DNA from: Chloroflexus sp. Y-396-1
GTDB taxonomy: Bacteria; Chloroflexota; Chloroflexia; Chloroflexales; Chloroflexaceae
NCBI RefSeq assembly: GCF_000516515.1
Contig: NZ_KI911784.1
Location: 3,944,633 to 4,008,632 of the forward strand
Reading direction: 5' to 3'
DNA: 64,000 bases
Every line of letters starts with the position of its first letter. Position 1 is the stretch's first letter. Below, piece after piece: positions 18,301-28,065 of this stretch. Below the pieces are notes generated by a model that did not search any database, was not told where the DNA came from, and worked only from the letters and a program-made list of their open reading frames with translations. A program made the translations under genes and the position numbers.

Positions 18301-18820
18301 TGTCATCCGTAGTGGTCAGACAATACTGTGGGATTATCAGTCAAGGCAGATACTGCTCGAAGCTACCGATAATCGCGCAAATGGTCGTATCCGGTTTCAT
18401 CCAAACGGTACGCTCACAGTCAGTGATTCGAACGAAGGCATACTCTTGATGCGTGATAGTACAACACTCACACTACGCGACTTTCCGGCAGCTCATCGTG
18501 GTGGGATCATCGATTTTGTATTTGACCCCAGTGGTACACTGATCGCAACTGCTGGTTTTGATCAAACGATCAGTATCTGGCGACTAGCCGATGGTGTTGA
18601 ACAGATGCGGATAGGTAGCGATGGATTGCCGGTTGCAATTGGATTTAGTGGCGCCCGTGACCTGGCAATTGTTGGGAGTAATGGGAGCGTCGTGCGTCTA
18701 CCGCTCGATCTGGAACAGGCGCTTGAGCTGGCACGTGCCCGTAGTCGTCCACTGACTGTCGATGAGTGTAAGCGATACCGTTTCGATCAGGAAGATGGTT
18801 TGTTGTGTCCGACACCGTAG
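15323..18820 (+). CDS. nSTAND1 NTPase with transmembrane segment and WD40 repeats
   Basis: This is a 1165-residue STAND-type protein. It opens with NPYLGPRSFTREHRLYGRDREL, the usual lead-in to nSTAND1 domains. Walker A is SPSGAGKSS at residues 45-53 and Walker B VIIFDQFEELL at 125-135. The helical part of the NTPase runs to about residue 420. A basic stretch and one membrane helix (about 458-478, GVVSAILAVVMLIAAATAFLA) lead to a C-terminal WD40 propeller region (about 550-1115) with repeats such as LAFSPDGRWLAAASADRQVSIWEV. The start codon overlaps the preceding CHAT/SIR2 stop, so the two are translationally coupled and probably act together. By family, WD40 repeats sense a ligand and the NTPase oligomerises to switch on an effector, here plausibly the CHAT protease. 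The trigger is unknown. Confidence 0.9.
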   Translation: MSSLSPNPYLGPRSFTREHRLYGRDRELRDLTSLLVAERIVLLYSPSGAGKSSLIQAALIPALEARQFRVLPVVRVGLSLPIDVPTDVNRYLASVALSIGGDEALDCSLADLIVPAHTPEPEDIVIIFDQFEELLTIDPLNRTAKEKFCQMVGELLRTHRQLWALFAIREDYLAPLMEYAQFFPSRLRTTFRLDLLSPEAALAAIRQPAIACGVEFDLAAAQTLVDDLRRARVQLISDQVETKLGPTIEPVQLQVVCYRLWQQLFPDGASAGAIITEHALGVVGSVDAALADYYAERVVVAAAISGVRERVIRDWFDQQLITTAGIRNQVLRGEGTTAGLPNIALPPLIDSYLIRAEQRRNFTWYELAHDRLIEPIRQNNAAWRERLSPFQRQAALWAASDRPKSLLLHDDDLIAAQAWVATHPILVEQVDEDFLAVCVAHQAEIEAERRRERLIRRLGVVSAILAVVMLIAAATAFLAYREAEHLSRLARVRELTAEAAVNLSVDPQLSLVLASQAVLVQRERCEPVDPSTVATLYRALAASRVLETIDLGAPVTALAVSRNERWWAAAVAPDDGLAEVVLSERSSNRVLRLVTHATLVSALAFSSDDSKLAAITWNGTILVWETDRPDRVNLLFHPEAVRGIPPEDPLVVRFLDVAFGADNNTLYTAGYDGWLRRWDLGSGRQRIIGGTEGVSLLRLTIDPAGVRITAANQQGEVMVWRMKDGAWLGQQSVGTQPISGLVYTSAGTLAIIEGTRLLEANGEDSTVLTTFGTPLNDLHLSPDSFLALVAANDGNDYLINLSNGQILLVLRGHTDQISQSRWLSSGREVVSASFDGTVRFWDVADLQWFSPTALATDPNHGWVAVGGANGRIVLFTTAKGPAQQLVYHTDAIEMLAFSPDGRWLAAASADRQVSIWEVSSGHLQAVIGHEARVRNVAFNADGSRLLTSSRLQVYLWQWQQSTARPLATLDLSDRFEAVITGADIHPTQPWIAIVIRSGQTILWDYQSRQILLEATDNRANGRIRFHPNGTLTVSDSNEGILLMRDSTTLTLRDFPAAHRGGIIDFVFDPSGTLIATAGFDQTISIWRLADGVEQMRIGSDGLPVAIGFSGARDLAIVGSNGSVVRLPLDLEQALELARARSRPLTVDECKRYRFDQEDGLLCPTP

Positions 18821-19133
18821 TGGAGAAGGCTGTATAGCCTGAGCGTTGATCATAACGATCACGGTGCCATGCTGCTCCACACTGTTTGGAAGGCTTGGAT
18901 TTGGAACGTGCTCCTGTTGTTGTGAGGAAAGCGCTTCAGGAGTGGGCTTAGGGGCGGGTAGAAAATATGGGCGATACAGATTTCGCGTAGTATCAGAACG
19001 CTGTGGGACGGTTTTGGAAGCTGACCTTATTGGCATCGTGGAGTTGATGTAGGCAAGATGGCGGATTGCAGCGCCAGAAACGCATCTTTCCTCAAATGTT
19101 CTGTTCGCCCTTAAACATCATGTGGAGGGTAAT
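18821..19133. other. 313-bp intergenic region
   Basis: I see no gene, palindrome family member or clear promoter here. The only local signal is GGAGGG at 19124-19129, the ribosome site of the following gene. Confidence 0.5.
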
Positions 19134-22100
19134 ATGCTACGCTACTGTATCGCTCTGTGCTTGCTACTGATTTTTGGGATGTCTGTTAGTATACCGTATC
19201 CGGTTCGTAGTCAGGGAGCGACTGCTCCGCTGCAACAGGTATGGCAATCTCCTACCAGTGATGCGTTCACTACCGTTGCAGTGTTCGACATTGACAACGA
19301 TGGTGATGATGATCTGGCAGTTGGTCGGCGCAATTTACCAACTCAGATCTGGCGTAATGATGGGGTGAATAGTGCAGGACAACCCATTTTCACACCGATC
19401 TGGAGTTCACCAAATTCGTATGGTACGGTTGCTCTGGCATGGGCAGTCACCGACAACGGCACATTATTGCTTGCCGAAGCCAACTATGCTGATCCCCTTG
19501 TTGTCTATCGGGTTATTCCTGTTACTGCTGGCGTTTCAGTGACTATACAGTTTACGACCCCCGACTTGTTTGCGCTAACGGTTATCTGGGGGAATCTTGA
19601 TGGAGATACCAATCCGGATATCTTGATTGGCACAGAGCTTGACGCGATCTACTACTATCTTGATGATGCCATTCTGGCTGGCGGACCAAATACGCTACAG
19701 GCGGCAGTACCAGGAACATTCACGACGGTCAGCTTGGCATTGGCCGATATGGATAGTGATGGGACACCCGACCTGGTAGCCGGTTTACGCGATGAACCTA
19801 CCAGTATCTTTTTGGGTGTCCCAACAGCGCCGTTCTTCAATTCGTTTCCGAGCTGGCAAGACGAAGTGGTCAATACCAACACTCGTGCTGTGATCGCTGC
19901 CGATTTTGATGGGAACGGTAAAACCGATCTCTTCATTGCCAGCGTGCGAGAACAAGTTCGTCTCTACTTGCATCGAAATGACATGCCCCTTACCCTAGCG
20001 TTGTCGTGGGTAACCGATCAACGTCTGAATGCTGTTGCTGCGGCAGTGGCTGATTACGACGGTGATGGTCTCCTTGATATTGCACTGAGTACAGAACCAC
20101 GCAGTGATGTGATTCAGACCTTACCAATTGGTGAACACCTTCTGCGTAACAACGGGAGCGGTGGTTTTACCCTGGTTACCACGATCCCTAACCGGGCAAC
20201 AAATCGCAGTAGACTGGTGTGGGGACGGTTGGTGGGTTCCACTACTCCTGATCTGGTAGTCGTGCGGCTTGATGCACCGGCGCGTATCTACCGTAATCTG
20301 CTCAGTGGAGCCATTAACGCTGTGGTAACCGGTGCTGGCGGAATGCCAGCGCAGGGTGCGCTCTTCTTTCGTCAGCCTGTCGGTAGTACGGCGTTGGCAG
20401 AACCTATCCTGGCAGGTGATCGACCGTTACGCACTAATGCCAGCGGTCAGGCAGTATTGACCGGACTGGCTAATACCGGTGACGCAGTAGCAGTTTTACA
20501 ACCGGTCGGCGAACTGAAAACGTATACCAGCAGTCATATACCTATTCCTATCGCCAGTGATCGAACAGATCTGATCACGGCTACGCTGTCAATTACGCAG
20601 ACCGGTATTGTACAGTTTATCGATTCGATCATCATCACCGGCACTCATACCTATTTTAGCGATCTGACAATGACTTTGATAAGCCCAACAGGGACTGCTG
20701 TGCGACTGATCCAGGGGAGTTGCGGTGATGCAGACGGTTTCGCAATTCTGGTGAATGACAACGTAGCAGGAAATAATTGCCCGCCAAGTGGTGGTGCTGC
20801 GTTTCGGTCGATTGATCCACTAGATACATTACGCGGTGAACCGATCACCGGTACATGGCAATTAGTTGTTGAAGACACCTTCGCCTTCGATGGCGGTTTT
20901 CTCAACACCTGGAGCATCAGACTGCTGGTAAACGAGAGTCCACTCTACTATACCAATATTGTGCCCGGTGATCCGCCAGTTCTGACAACGCTTAATGATG
21001 CTGGCACAAACAACCTGCAAGTCAGCGCTGCCAATCCACTGTTACTCTTTGATCTTAATGTCTCGCTTGAGTGGGATGCACGCAACGATACTGGCTATCT
21101 GGCACAACTACGTACCGATCTCTGGCGTGCATCAGAATTGCTTTATGACTGGACGAATGGTCAGCTTGCATTGGGGATAGTACGAATTTTTCATGATCGC
21201 GAGCGTTGGAACCTGGCCGATGTGCGCATCTATGCCACCAATCGGTTACGTCCCAACTCTGATCGGGGTGGTATCGTGCAACAAACAACGATCACCACGA
21301 ATGGTCACGGCGAAGAAGTTGTTTTCTATCCCGGAAGAATACGGATTGGGGCCACATGGAACCAATACGGCGCCAATCGTGGGGCTGTAGGCGAAGACTG
21401 GCCACGTGCGTTAGCCCATGAGCTAAGTCATTATCTGCTCTTTCTCTCTGACAACTACATAGGCTTTGCCGATGTCGGTGGACGTCAAGTACTGGTAGAG
21501 ATTGAAGGCTGTCGCGGGGCAATGAACAATCCCTACCGAGAAGAACAATCAGAATACCATCCGCTGACCGGTTGGACAATGTATTGCCAGAACACCCTTT
21601 CTCAACTTGAAAATGGTCGTGCAGATTGGGAGACGATAGTTACTTTTTATCCGGCTTTAGCGGCCCATCGTCCAACAACCTTCGATCAGATTTCTGGTCC
21701 AAATACGCTGCCAGCTCATCTGACCGAATTCATTGAGGTGCCGGGCGCCGATCTGGTACGCACGCTGCGTCAAACAATCTTCAATCTATTGCTTGAAACG
21801 GATACCGGCGTGATCCGTCTTCAACCCGACCGAAGCGCTCGCGGTGTTCTTTTTACCGATGATGACGGCAACGGAACTATTGATCGACTGATCGACTTGG
21901 GCGCGCCAGTGCGCGATCAACTGGAAGCACGAGGGGTAAGGATTGGTGATCGTCTCTGTCTGTTCGAGCTAGCAGTACAACGACTCGGCTGTATAGAGGC
22001 ACTTGTCAGTGGTCAGACAACGCTTACCGTTACCGAACGAAGAGACTGGCAACCCGACATTCGCGTAGAACCAATTAACGGCCAGCGGATTCGCATGACC

Positions 22101-23405
22101 GTGCGTGTAAATGGTGTCAGTGCTTCCTTACGTGCCCGTCTCTATCCGCTCGATGGCCAGCCTTCGTCTGTGGTCACGCTAGGCGTTGGAGCCGGTGTAG
22201 CGCAGACCGAAATTACTGCACCGGCTCCCTTTGAACAGGCACTCCTCCATTTGTGGGTTGAGGAACCCGCACCACGTCGTGAGATAGTCACTGATGTCAG
22301 TCTTTACTACTACCCCGACGATACGCCACGGGAAACCGAACTGCAATTGCCTGAACTTACCCAACGACGACCGTGTAATCCACGTCGCCAGACCTGCCCA
22401 AACGACGCTCCAGCTTCACTCGATGGACAGGCAATGATCTACGATCTCGATGGCGTGTTTGGTCCGGGTGATCTCCTCACATTTCAGGCAGCTACCCGGG
22501 CGCCTGCACCACCACCACCCTGGAGTGAGCAGGTGGGATCGGGTTACTGGCTGAATGGGATGAGTGCAACAAACTTGAACGGCTTCTCGATCAACTTGAG
22601 CTACGACGAAGCCAGTTTACCGCCAGGTACAGATGGAGGTCTTACCATCTTCAAATACGATCCAACCGACCAGCGGTGGCATGAAATTACTGTTAGTCGG
22701 CGCGATCTTGAGCGTCGTGAGTTGACCGGTGATGCGGCTGGAGTTGGTTTGTATACTCTGCTGACAACGTTACGTCCAGCGGTCGGCTGGAATTTACTGG
22801 CCTATCCATGGTCGGGTGAGAGTGTACCGGTTGCGTTCAATCGCCTGAATGTCGATAGTCGTCACTATCGCATTGTCTACGGGTATGATGAAGTCACCAA
22901 CACATGGCATCGCTATGATCCGACCGTATCACCAGCTTTTGACGCAATAGTCAATACGCTCAACAGCCTCACCTACGGGCGGGGGTATTGGGTCTTCGTT
23001 ACCGATGCCGGTTCTACCGGTACGACGACCCTGAGCAGCGCATCACTGCAATCGGCGCTACCGCAACCACCGACAACGTACTACGGCTACATTGCACCAA
23101 TGGGAAACATTGCATTTGAATCTGGTCAAACAATCGAAGCATTGATCAACGGCGTTGTCTGTGGTAGCGCACAAACGCGCCTGGTGAACGGACGAACAGC
23201 CTACGTCATTGATGTTGCTGCCGCACAGGCAGGGAGTGAAGCGTGTGGAATTGCAGGCCGACAGATCACGTTCCGGATCAACGGTATCATGGTTCGTGGT
23301 TCGGCAGTATGGGGTACACCAGGAGCGCAACGCCTCGACCTCAACCCTACAATCTGGTTACCGCTTTTGCAACGTGAACCGGTGTGTCTCGTAGTATGTC
23401 GCTAG
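19134..23405 (+). CDS. large secreted VCBS/FG-GAP protein with P-domain and HExxH motif
   Basis: This is an exported protein of about 1423 residues. ATG 19134 has GGAGGG four bases upstream; a GTG at 19122 is a weaker alternative. A signal peptide is obvious (LRYCIALCLLLIFGMSVSI). Residues about 45-385 hold FG-GAP/VCBS calcium-type repeats (FDIDNDGDDDLAVG, ADMDSDGTPDLVAG, ADYDGDGLLDIALS). A proprotein-convertase P-like domain follows at about 490-605 (DLTMTLISPTGTAV, GTWQLVVEDTFAFDGGFLNTWSIRL). HELSH at 762-766 within WPRALAHELSHYLLFLSDNY is a zinc-metalloprotease-like motif; the third ligand is unclear. The C-terminal third is beta-rich and unrecognised. It probably acts at the cell surface or outside. 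It follows the CHAT/STAND pair on the same strand after 313 bases; a functional link is possible but unproven. Confidence 0.85.
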   Translation: MLRYCIALCLLLIFGMSVSIPYPVRSQGATAPLQQVWQSPTSDAFTTVAVFDIDNDGDDDLAVGRRNLPTQIWRNDGVNSAGQPIFTPIWSSPNSYGTVALAWAVTDNGTLLLAEANYADPLVVYRVIPVTAGVSVTIQFTTPDLFALTVIWGNLDGDTNPDILIGTELDAIYYYLDDAILAGGPNTLQAAVPGTFTTVSLALADMDSDGTPDLVAGLRDEPTSIFLGVPTAPFFNSFPSWQDEVVNTNTRAVIAADFDGNGKTDLFIASVREQVRLYLHRNDMPLTLALSWVTDQRLNAVAAAVADYDGDGLLDIALSTEPRSDVIQTLPIGEHLLRNNGSGGFTLVTTIPNRATNRSRLVWGRLVGSTTPDLVVVRLDAPARIYRNLLSGAINAVVTGAGGMPAQGALFFRQPVGSTALAEPILAGDRPLRTNASGQAVLTGLANTGDAVAVLQPVGELKTYTSSHIPIPIASDRTDLITATLSITQTGIVQFIDSIIITGTHTYFSDLTMTLISPTGTAVRLIQGSCGDADGFAILVNDNVAGNNCPPSGGAAFRSIDPLDTLRGEPITGTWQLVVEDTFAFDGGFLNTWSIRLLVNESPLYYTNIVPGDPPVLTTLNDAGTNNLQVSAANPLLLFDLNVSLEWDARNDTGYLAQLRTDLWRASELLYDWTNGQLALGIVRIFHDRERWNLADVRIYATNRLRPNSDRGGIVQQTTITTNGHGEEVVFYPGRIRIGATWNQYGANRGAVGEDWPRALAHELSHYLLFLSDNYIGFADVGGRQVLVEIEGCRGAMNNPYREEQSEYHPLTGWTMYCQNTLSQLENGRADWETIVTFYPALAAHRPTTFDQISGPNTLPAHLTEFIEVPGADLVRTLRQTIFNLLLETDTGVIRLQPDRSARGVLFTDDDGNGTIDRLIDLGAPVRDQLEARGVRIGDRLCLFELAVQRLGCIEALVSGQTTLTVTERRDWQPDIRVEPINGQRIRMTVRVNGVSASLRARLYPLDGQPSSVVTLGVGAGVAQTEITAPAPFEQALLHLWVEEPAPRREIVTDVSLYYYPDDTPRETELQLPELTQRRPCNPRRQTCPNDAPASLDGQAMIYDLDGVFGPGDLLTFQAATRAPAPPPPWSEQVGSGYWLNGMSATNLNGFSINLSYDEASLPPGTDGGLTIFKYDPTDQRWHEITVSRRDLERRELTGDAAGVGLYTLLTTLRPAVGWNLLAYPWSGESVPVAFNRLNVDSRHYRIVYGYDEVTNTWHRYDPTVSPAFDAIVNTLNSLTYGRGYWVFVTDAGSTGTTTLSSASLQSALPQPPTTYYGYIAPMGNIAFESGQTIEALINGVVCGSAQTRLVNGRTAYVIDVAAAQAGSEACGIAGRQITFRINGIMVRGSAVWGTPGAQRLDLNPTIWLPLLQREPVCLVVCR

Positions 23406-23636
23406 TGGGAAAATCTGGAATCATCTCATCCCTCGGGGTTCGGCAGATGGCGCTGCTCGTCCACGATGCTCTCATCGCATCAGGAGAGTTCTGATTCCAC
23501 TGTTGCCATTGCAGAGGGTGGTCAGGTGAACGTCGGCGGGCGACGCATACGTCTCCGCGACGTGCTGGAACAGAGTTACAACGGTTTCAGCGCCTGTGTT
23601 GCGGAACACGCCTGGCGGCCTTCCCCTTCTCCCTGG

Positions 23637-23671
23637 CCCCCTTCCTCTCCACCAGGGGGAGAGGAAGGGGG
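23637..23671. repeat. 14-base inverted repeat CCCCCTTCCTCTCC/GGAGAGGAAGGGGG
   Basis: Arms at 23637-23650 and 23658-23671 are perfectly complementary with a 7-base loop. A degenerate relative occurs at about 28645-28690. Confidence 0.75.
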
Positions 23672-24001
23672 AACGTGGGAGGCGGCGCGAACGAACATTG
23701 ACAACCTCCCACGCAGTGGTTGCACGGGCGTGGTACGTGCCCGATGAGAAATCCGGGTTTTTGATCAGGCTCTTAGACTATGGTATCTGGAAACGTCAAA
23801 AAGCTCGACGTTGCAGGGCTGTTCAAAGTTTTCACCCTACCAAGCAGAGGTGCGGAGAGAAACGAGAGGAAAGAAACGAGCGCAGCAGACGAAGGTGCTT
23901 CACTTCTCCACAGTACGTGCAGCGGTGCTCAGCTTCCCATCCCGACGGCGGTCTCACTATACCACACTTCGCTCGTCGATTATGTCGTCAACGTGTCGGA
24001 G

Positions 24002-24022
24002 GGGCGGGTTCTCAATCCGCCC
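24002..24022. repeat. REP-like hairpin GGGCGGGTT/AATCCGCCC
   Basis: Same family as 12875-12895, with one G-T pair in the stem and a 3-base loop. Confidence 0.65.
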
Positions 24023-24165
24023 GCCTATCTATCATCCCTGCCCGACGCGGGCCCGCGCTGTCGGGGTCGTGCATAGGTCGGGATTCCGTGATTGTGAATA
24101 CCGATCATTGGTGAACAAGACCGAAAACTGAAAACTCTGAATAGCCCTGGCCATTAAAAAGATAC

Positions 24166-24194
24166 TTGACAAATCCGCGTCGCATAGTTTATAT
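24166..24194 (+). promoter_or_regulatory. sigma70-type promoter of the metY-metX operon
   Basis: TTGACA (24166-24171), a 17-base spacer and TTATAT (24189-24194). It resembles the groES promoter at 32207-32235 (both TTGACAAATC followed by ATTACC near the start). Confidence 0.7.
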
Positions 24195-24247
24195 TACCGA
24201 TACTGTATGGTGCAGGCGACACCATAACCGTACCTCAACAACATACA

Positions 24248-24361
24248 CGCACTCATCCAGAGCGGTGGAGGGACCGGCCCGTTGAAACCGCAGCAACCCT
24301 CGTATGCGTCGCCGCATACGAACGGTGCTAAGTCCGGCAGAAGTGTTCTGGAAGATGAGCG
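24248..24361 (+). ncRNA. SAM-I (S-box) riboswitch
   Basis: The conserved S-box core is clear: AGAGCGGTGGAGGGACCGGCCC, then GTTGAAACCGCAGCAACC, a GTATGCG/CGCATAC stem, and GGTGCTAAGTCCGGCAG. Helix P1 pairs CTCATC (24252-24257) with GATGAG (24354-24359). CTCATC also occurs at 24398-24403, in the left arm and loop of the downstream terminator, so GATGAG can pair with either: the usual SAM-off switch. It lies before metY and metX and should reduce their expression when SAM is abundant. Confidence 0.96.
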
Positions 24362-24392
24362 ACGTGGAAGAATGGCCCTGTGCAATAATTTC

Positions 24393-24423
24393 ACGCCCTC
24401 ATCGTAAGTTGAGGGCGTTTTTG
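24393..24423 (+). terminator. riboswitch-controlled rho-independent terminator
   Basis: ACGCCCTCA (24393-24401) and TGAGGGCGT (24410-24418) form a 9-base stem with an 8-base loop, followed by a T-rich tract. It is the expression platform of the SAM riboswitch. Confidence 0.92.
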
Positions 24424-24453
24424 TTGCCTGCAATCTGGCTTGCTTGTCTTTAG

Positions 24454-25758
<1,305 letters not shown>

Positions 25759-25767
25759 GGACCGTGA

Positions 25768-25801
25768 CAGATCGCAGCGACAATGGCGTCGCTGCGATCT
25801 G
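25768..25801 (+). repeat. 14-bp intercistronic hairpin between metY and metX
   Basis: CAGATCGCAGCGAC (25768-25781) and GTCGCTGCGATCTG (25788-25801) pair perfectly around a 6-base loop. No T-run follows. It may stabilise the metY mRNA or tune metX expression. Confidence 0.8.
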
Positions 25802-25820
25802 ACCGACAAGGAGTATCTGG

Positions 25821-26957
25821 ATGGAAGCACTGAGCCATGCGCTAATCCCAGAGGGGGTTGGTATTGTACGTACTCAACGCATGCATTGGACCACCCCGCT
25901 GAAGCTGACTAGCGGCACCACACTGGGTCCACTAACGTTAGCCTACGAAACATACGGTGAGTTAGCACCTGATCGCTCAAATGCGATTTTGATATTGCAT
26001 GCACTGTCCGGTGATGCTCACGCTGCCGGTTACCATCATCCTACCGACCGCAAGCCGGGTTGGTGGGATGCAATGATCGGGCCGGGACGGGCGTTTGATA
26101 CGAACCGCTACTTTGTTATCTGCTCGAACGTGATCGGCGGTTGTCGTGGTTCAACCGGCCCATCGAGTCCACATCCGGCGGACGGGAAACCTTACGGCTC
26201 GCGCTTTCCCATTATTACGATTGAAGACATGGTGCATGCCCAACAACGTCTGATCGATGCATTGGGGATAGACACCCTCCTTGCGGTTGCGGGAGGCTCG
26301 ATGGGGGGATTTCAAGCCCTGGCCTGGGCGGTGGAGTACCCGGAACGGGTACGTGGGGCGATCTTGCTCGCGACCAGTGCCCGCTCTAGCCCACAGACGG
26401 TTGCCTGGAATTATATTGGGCGGCGGGCAATTATGGCCGATCCCCGCTGGCGTGGCGGCGATTATTACGATAGCGAACCGCCGCGCGATGGTCTGGCTGT
26501 AGCGCGTATGCTTGGGCATATCACCTACCTGTGTGAGGAGAAGCTCGAACAGCGCTTTGGCCGTCGGGTTGACAGCGAGACGCTCGATCTTGGGCCGCGC
26601 TTTGCTATTGAACACTATCTTGAACATCAAGCGGCCCGTTTCAACGATCGGTTTGATGCCAATTCGTACCTGGTGATTACTCGTGCAATGGATAGCTGGG
26701 ATCTGGCCGCACGCTACGGTTCTCTGGCAGCAGCTTTCGATCTGGCCCGTGCTCGATTCCTGGCCCTGGCGTACAGTAGTGATTGGCTCTACCCACCAAC
26801 TGAAACGCACCGGATGGCGGCCGCAGCCCAGAGCGTAGGTCGATCATTCACCACCCATTTGATCACAACAGATGCCGGACACGATGCGTTCTTGACCGAT
26901 ACAACAGTACAGAGCGTGCTGATCCATGATTTCCTTGAACAGTTGATGCTGGAATAG
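25821..26957 (+). CDS. metX: homoserine O-acetyltransferase
   Basis: This alpha/beta-hydrolase-fold acetyltransferase of 378 residues moves an acetyl group from acetyl-CoA to homoserine, making the MetY substrate. The nucleophile Ser lies in [16 protein letters not shown]; other family marks are [49 protein letters not shown] with the catalytic Asp, and TDAGHDAFL with the catalytic His. AAGGAG precedes the ATG. It shares the metY transcript and SAM riboswitch. Specificity for acetyl over succinyl is inferred from the family pattern. Confidence 0.95.
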   Translation: MEALSHALIPEGVGIVRTQRMHWTTPLKLTSGTTLGPLTLAYETYGELAPDRSNAILILHALSGDAHAAGYHHPTDRKPGWWDAMIGPGRAFDTNRYFVICSNVIGGCRGSTGPSSPHPADGKPYGSRFPIITIEDMVHAQQRLIDALGIDTLLAVAGGSMGGFQALAWAVEYPERVRGAILLATSARSSPQTVAWNYIGRRAIMADPRWRGGDYYDSEPPRDGLAVARMLGHITYLCEEKLEQRFGRRVDSETLDLGPRFAIEHYLEHQAARFNDRFDANSYLVITRAMDSWDLAARYGSLAAAFDLARARFLALAYSSDWLYPPTETHRMAAAAQSVGRSFTTHLITTDAGHDAFLTDTTVQSVLIHDFLEQLMLE

Positions 26958-26992
26958 ATGATAGATTAACAAAGCTTTTACTCTTTTTCCAC

Positions 26993-27022
26993 TTGCAAAC
27001 ATTCTATCTGAGTGCGTATAAT
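26993..27022 (+). promoter_or_regulatory. sigma70-type promoter before the histidine kinase
   Basis: TTGCAA (26993-26998), an 18-base spacer and TATAAT (27017-27022). The predicted leader to the kinase start is about 200 bases; it contains a small CAGGT/ACCTG hairpin near 27098-27114 but matches no riboswitch I know. Confidence 0.6.
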
Positions 27023-27231
27023 GAGAGCCGGGCTGAAAATACACCGGTAGGGAAGTTTTTGCACAACATTTTGAGACTGTTGAAAGAGCGATATTCCAGG
27101 TGGTGCCAACCTGCAATGAGCGTCACGTGTTTGTTTTGTTTTTGTCAGAGCGATCCCTCTCTGCATCTTGCGAGCAGCGGTTCAGTATCCAGATTATGCT
27201 GAGTTAGTAAGGATGGTTAACCCTGGCGGGC

Positions 27232-28062
27232 ATGACCAAAGATCAGCCTAATCATTCAGATGACGAAACCGCTCAGGTGCAGCGGTTCAGAGAACTGGAA
27301 CGGGCATTGATTGAGGCGCAAACGGCAGCTTCCGCAGCGGCTCGTGCCAAGAGTGCGTTTCTTACAAATATAAGTCATGAATTGCGTACACCGTTGACAA
27401 CGATTATTGGATACTGTGAGCTGCTCTGCGAAGATCTTAGAGAGGGTACTTTATCTCCCGAGCGGGCGAAAGATCAACTGACCAGAATACGCTTAGCAGC
27501 CGACCAACTATTGCATCTGATCAACGATATGATCGAGCTTGCCAGACTCGAAGCGGGCGACGTTACGATCATACCCGGACGATGGCCGATTAGCTTGCTA
27601 GTTGATGAGGTACAAAACGCAATAACCCCCCTGGCACAGGCCCAACAGAATTGCCTGATTGTTGACTTGAAGGTTGATCCACGCAAGATTATTACTGTTG
27701 ATCGCAACAAAGTGCGGCGGATTTTGTTGAACCTGTTGCAGAATGCAGTAAAATTCACTCATCAGGGTGAAATCAAGCTGACCGTCGCCGTTCAAGAGTA
27801 CGCCGATGGCTCGGCAATGTTGAACCTTAGTGTTAGCGATACCGGCATTGGGATGAGTGCAGCTCAGCTTGATCGCTTATTTGAGCCCTTCACACGGTTT
27901 GAAGAACCGCTTACCCAATGCTCTGGTGGTGTAGGAATTGGGCTGGCCATTGCCAGACGTCTTTGTGAACGGATGGGAGGACTGATTGCAGTGAAAAGCC
28001 AGCCAGGACAAGGGACGACCTTTTTTATCACTATTCCCCTTATCGAGACACAAACAATGTAA
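27232..28062 (+). CDS. cytoplasmic sensor histidine kinase
   Basis: This 276-residue kinase has a short N-terminal coiled-coil-like stretch (LERALIEAQTAASAAARAKS), then HisKA with FLTNISHELRTPLTTIIGYCELL (phospho-His about residue 50) and a complete HATPase_c domain: LLNLLQNAVKFTHQGE, VSDTGIGMSAAQLDRLFEPF, GGVGIGLAIARRLCERMGG. There is no sensory or membrane domain, so it probably relies on a partner for input. No response regulator is adjacent. The following ybaK-like ORF starts four bases after its stop. Confidence 0.9.
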   Translation: MTKDQPNHSDDETAQVQRFRELERALIEAQTAASAAARAKSAFLTNISHELRTPLTTIIGYCELLCEDLREGTLSPERAKDQLTRIRLAADQLLHLINDMIELARLEAGDVTIIPGRWPISLLVDEVQNAITPLAQAQQNCLIVDLKVDPRKIITVDRNKVRRILLNLLQNAVKFTHQGEIKLTVAVQEYADGSAMLNLSVSDTGIGMSAAQLDRLFEPFTRFEEPLTQCSGGVGIGLAIARRLCERMGGLIAVKSQPGQGTTFFITIPLIETQTM

Positions 28063-28065
28063 CCT

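Larger units (their letters stand above)
23406..24165. other. 760-bp gene-free region with repeats
   Basis: No supported gene. A perfect 14-base polypyrimidine/polypurine inverted repeat lies at 23637-23671 and a GGGCGGGTT-type hairpin at 24002-24022. GTTTTCACCCTA at about 23829-23840 followed by purine-rich sequence resembles, in inverted orientation, the stretch at about 13010-13052 before the CHAT gene. Confidence 0.6.
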
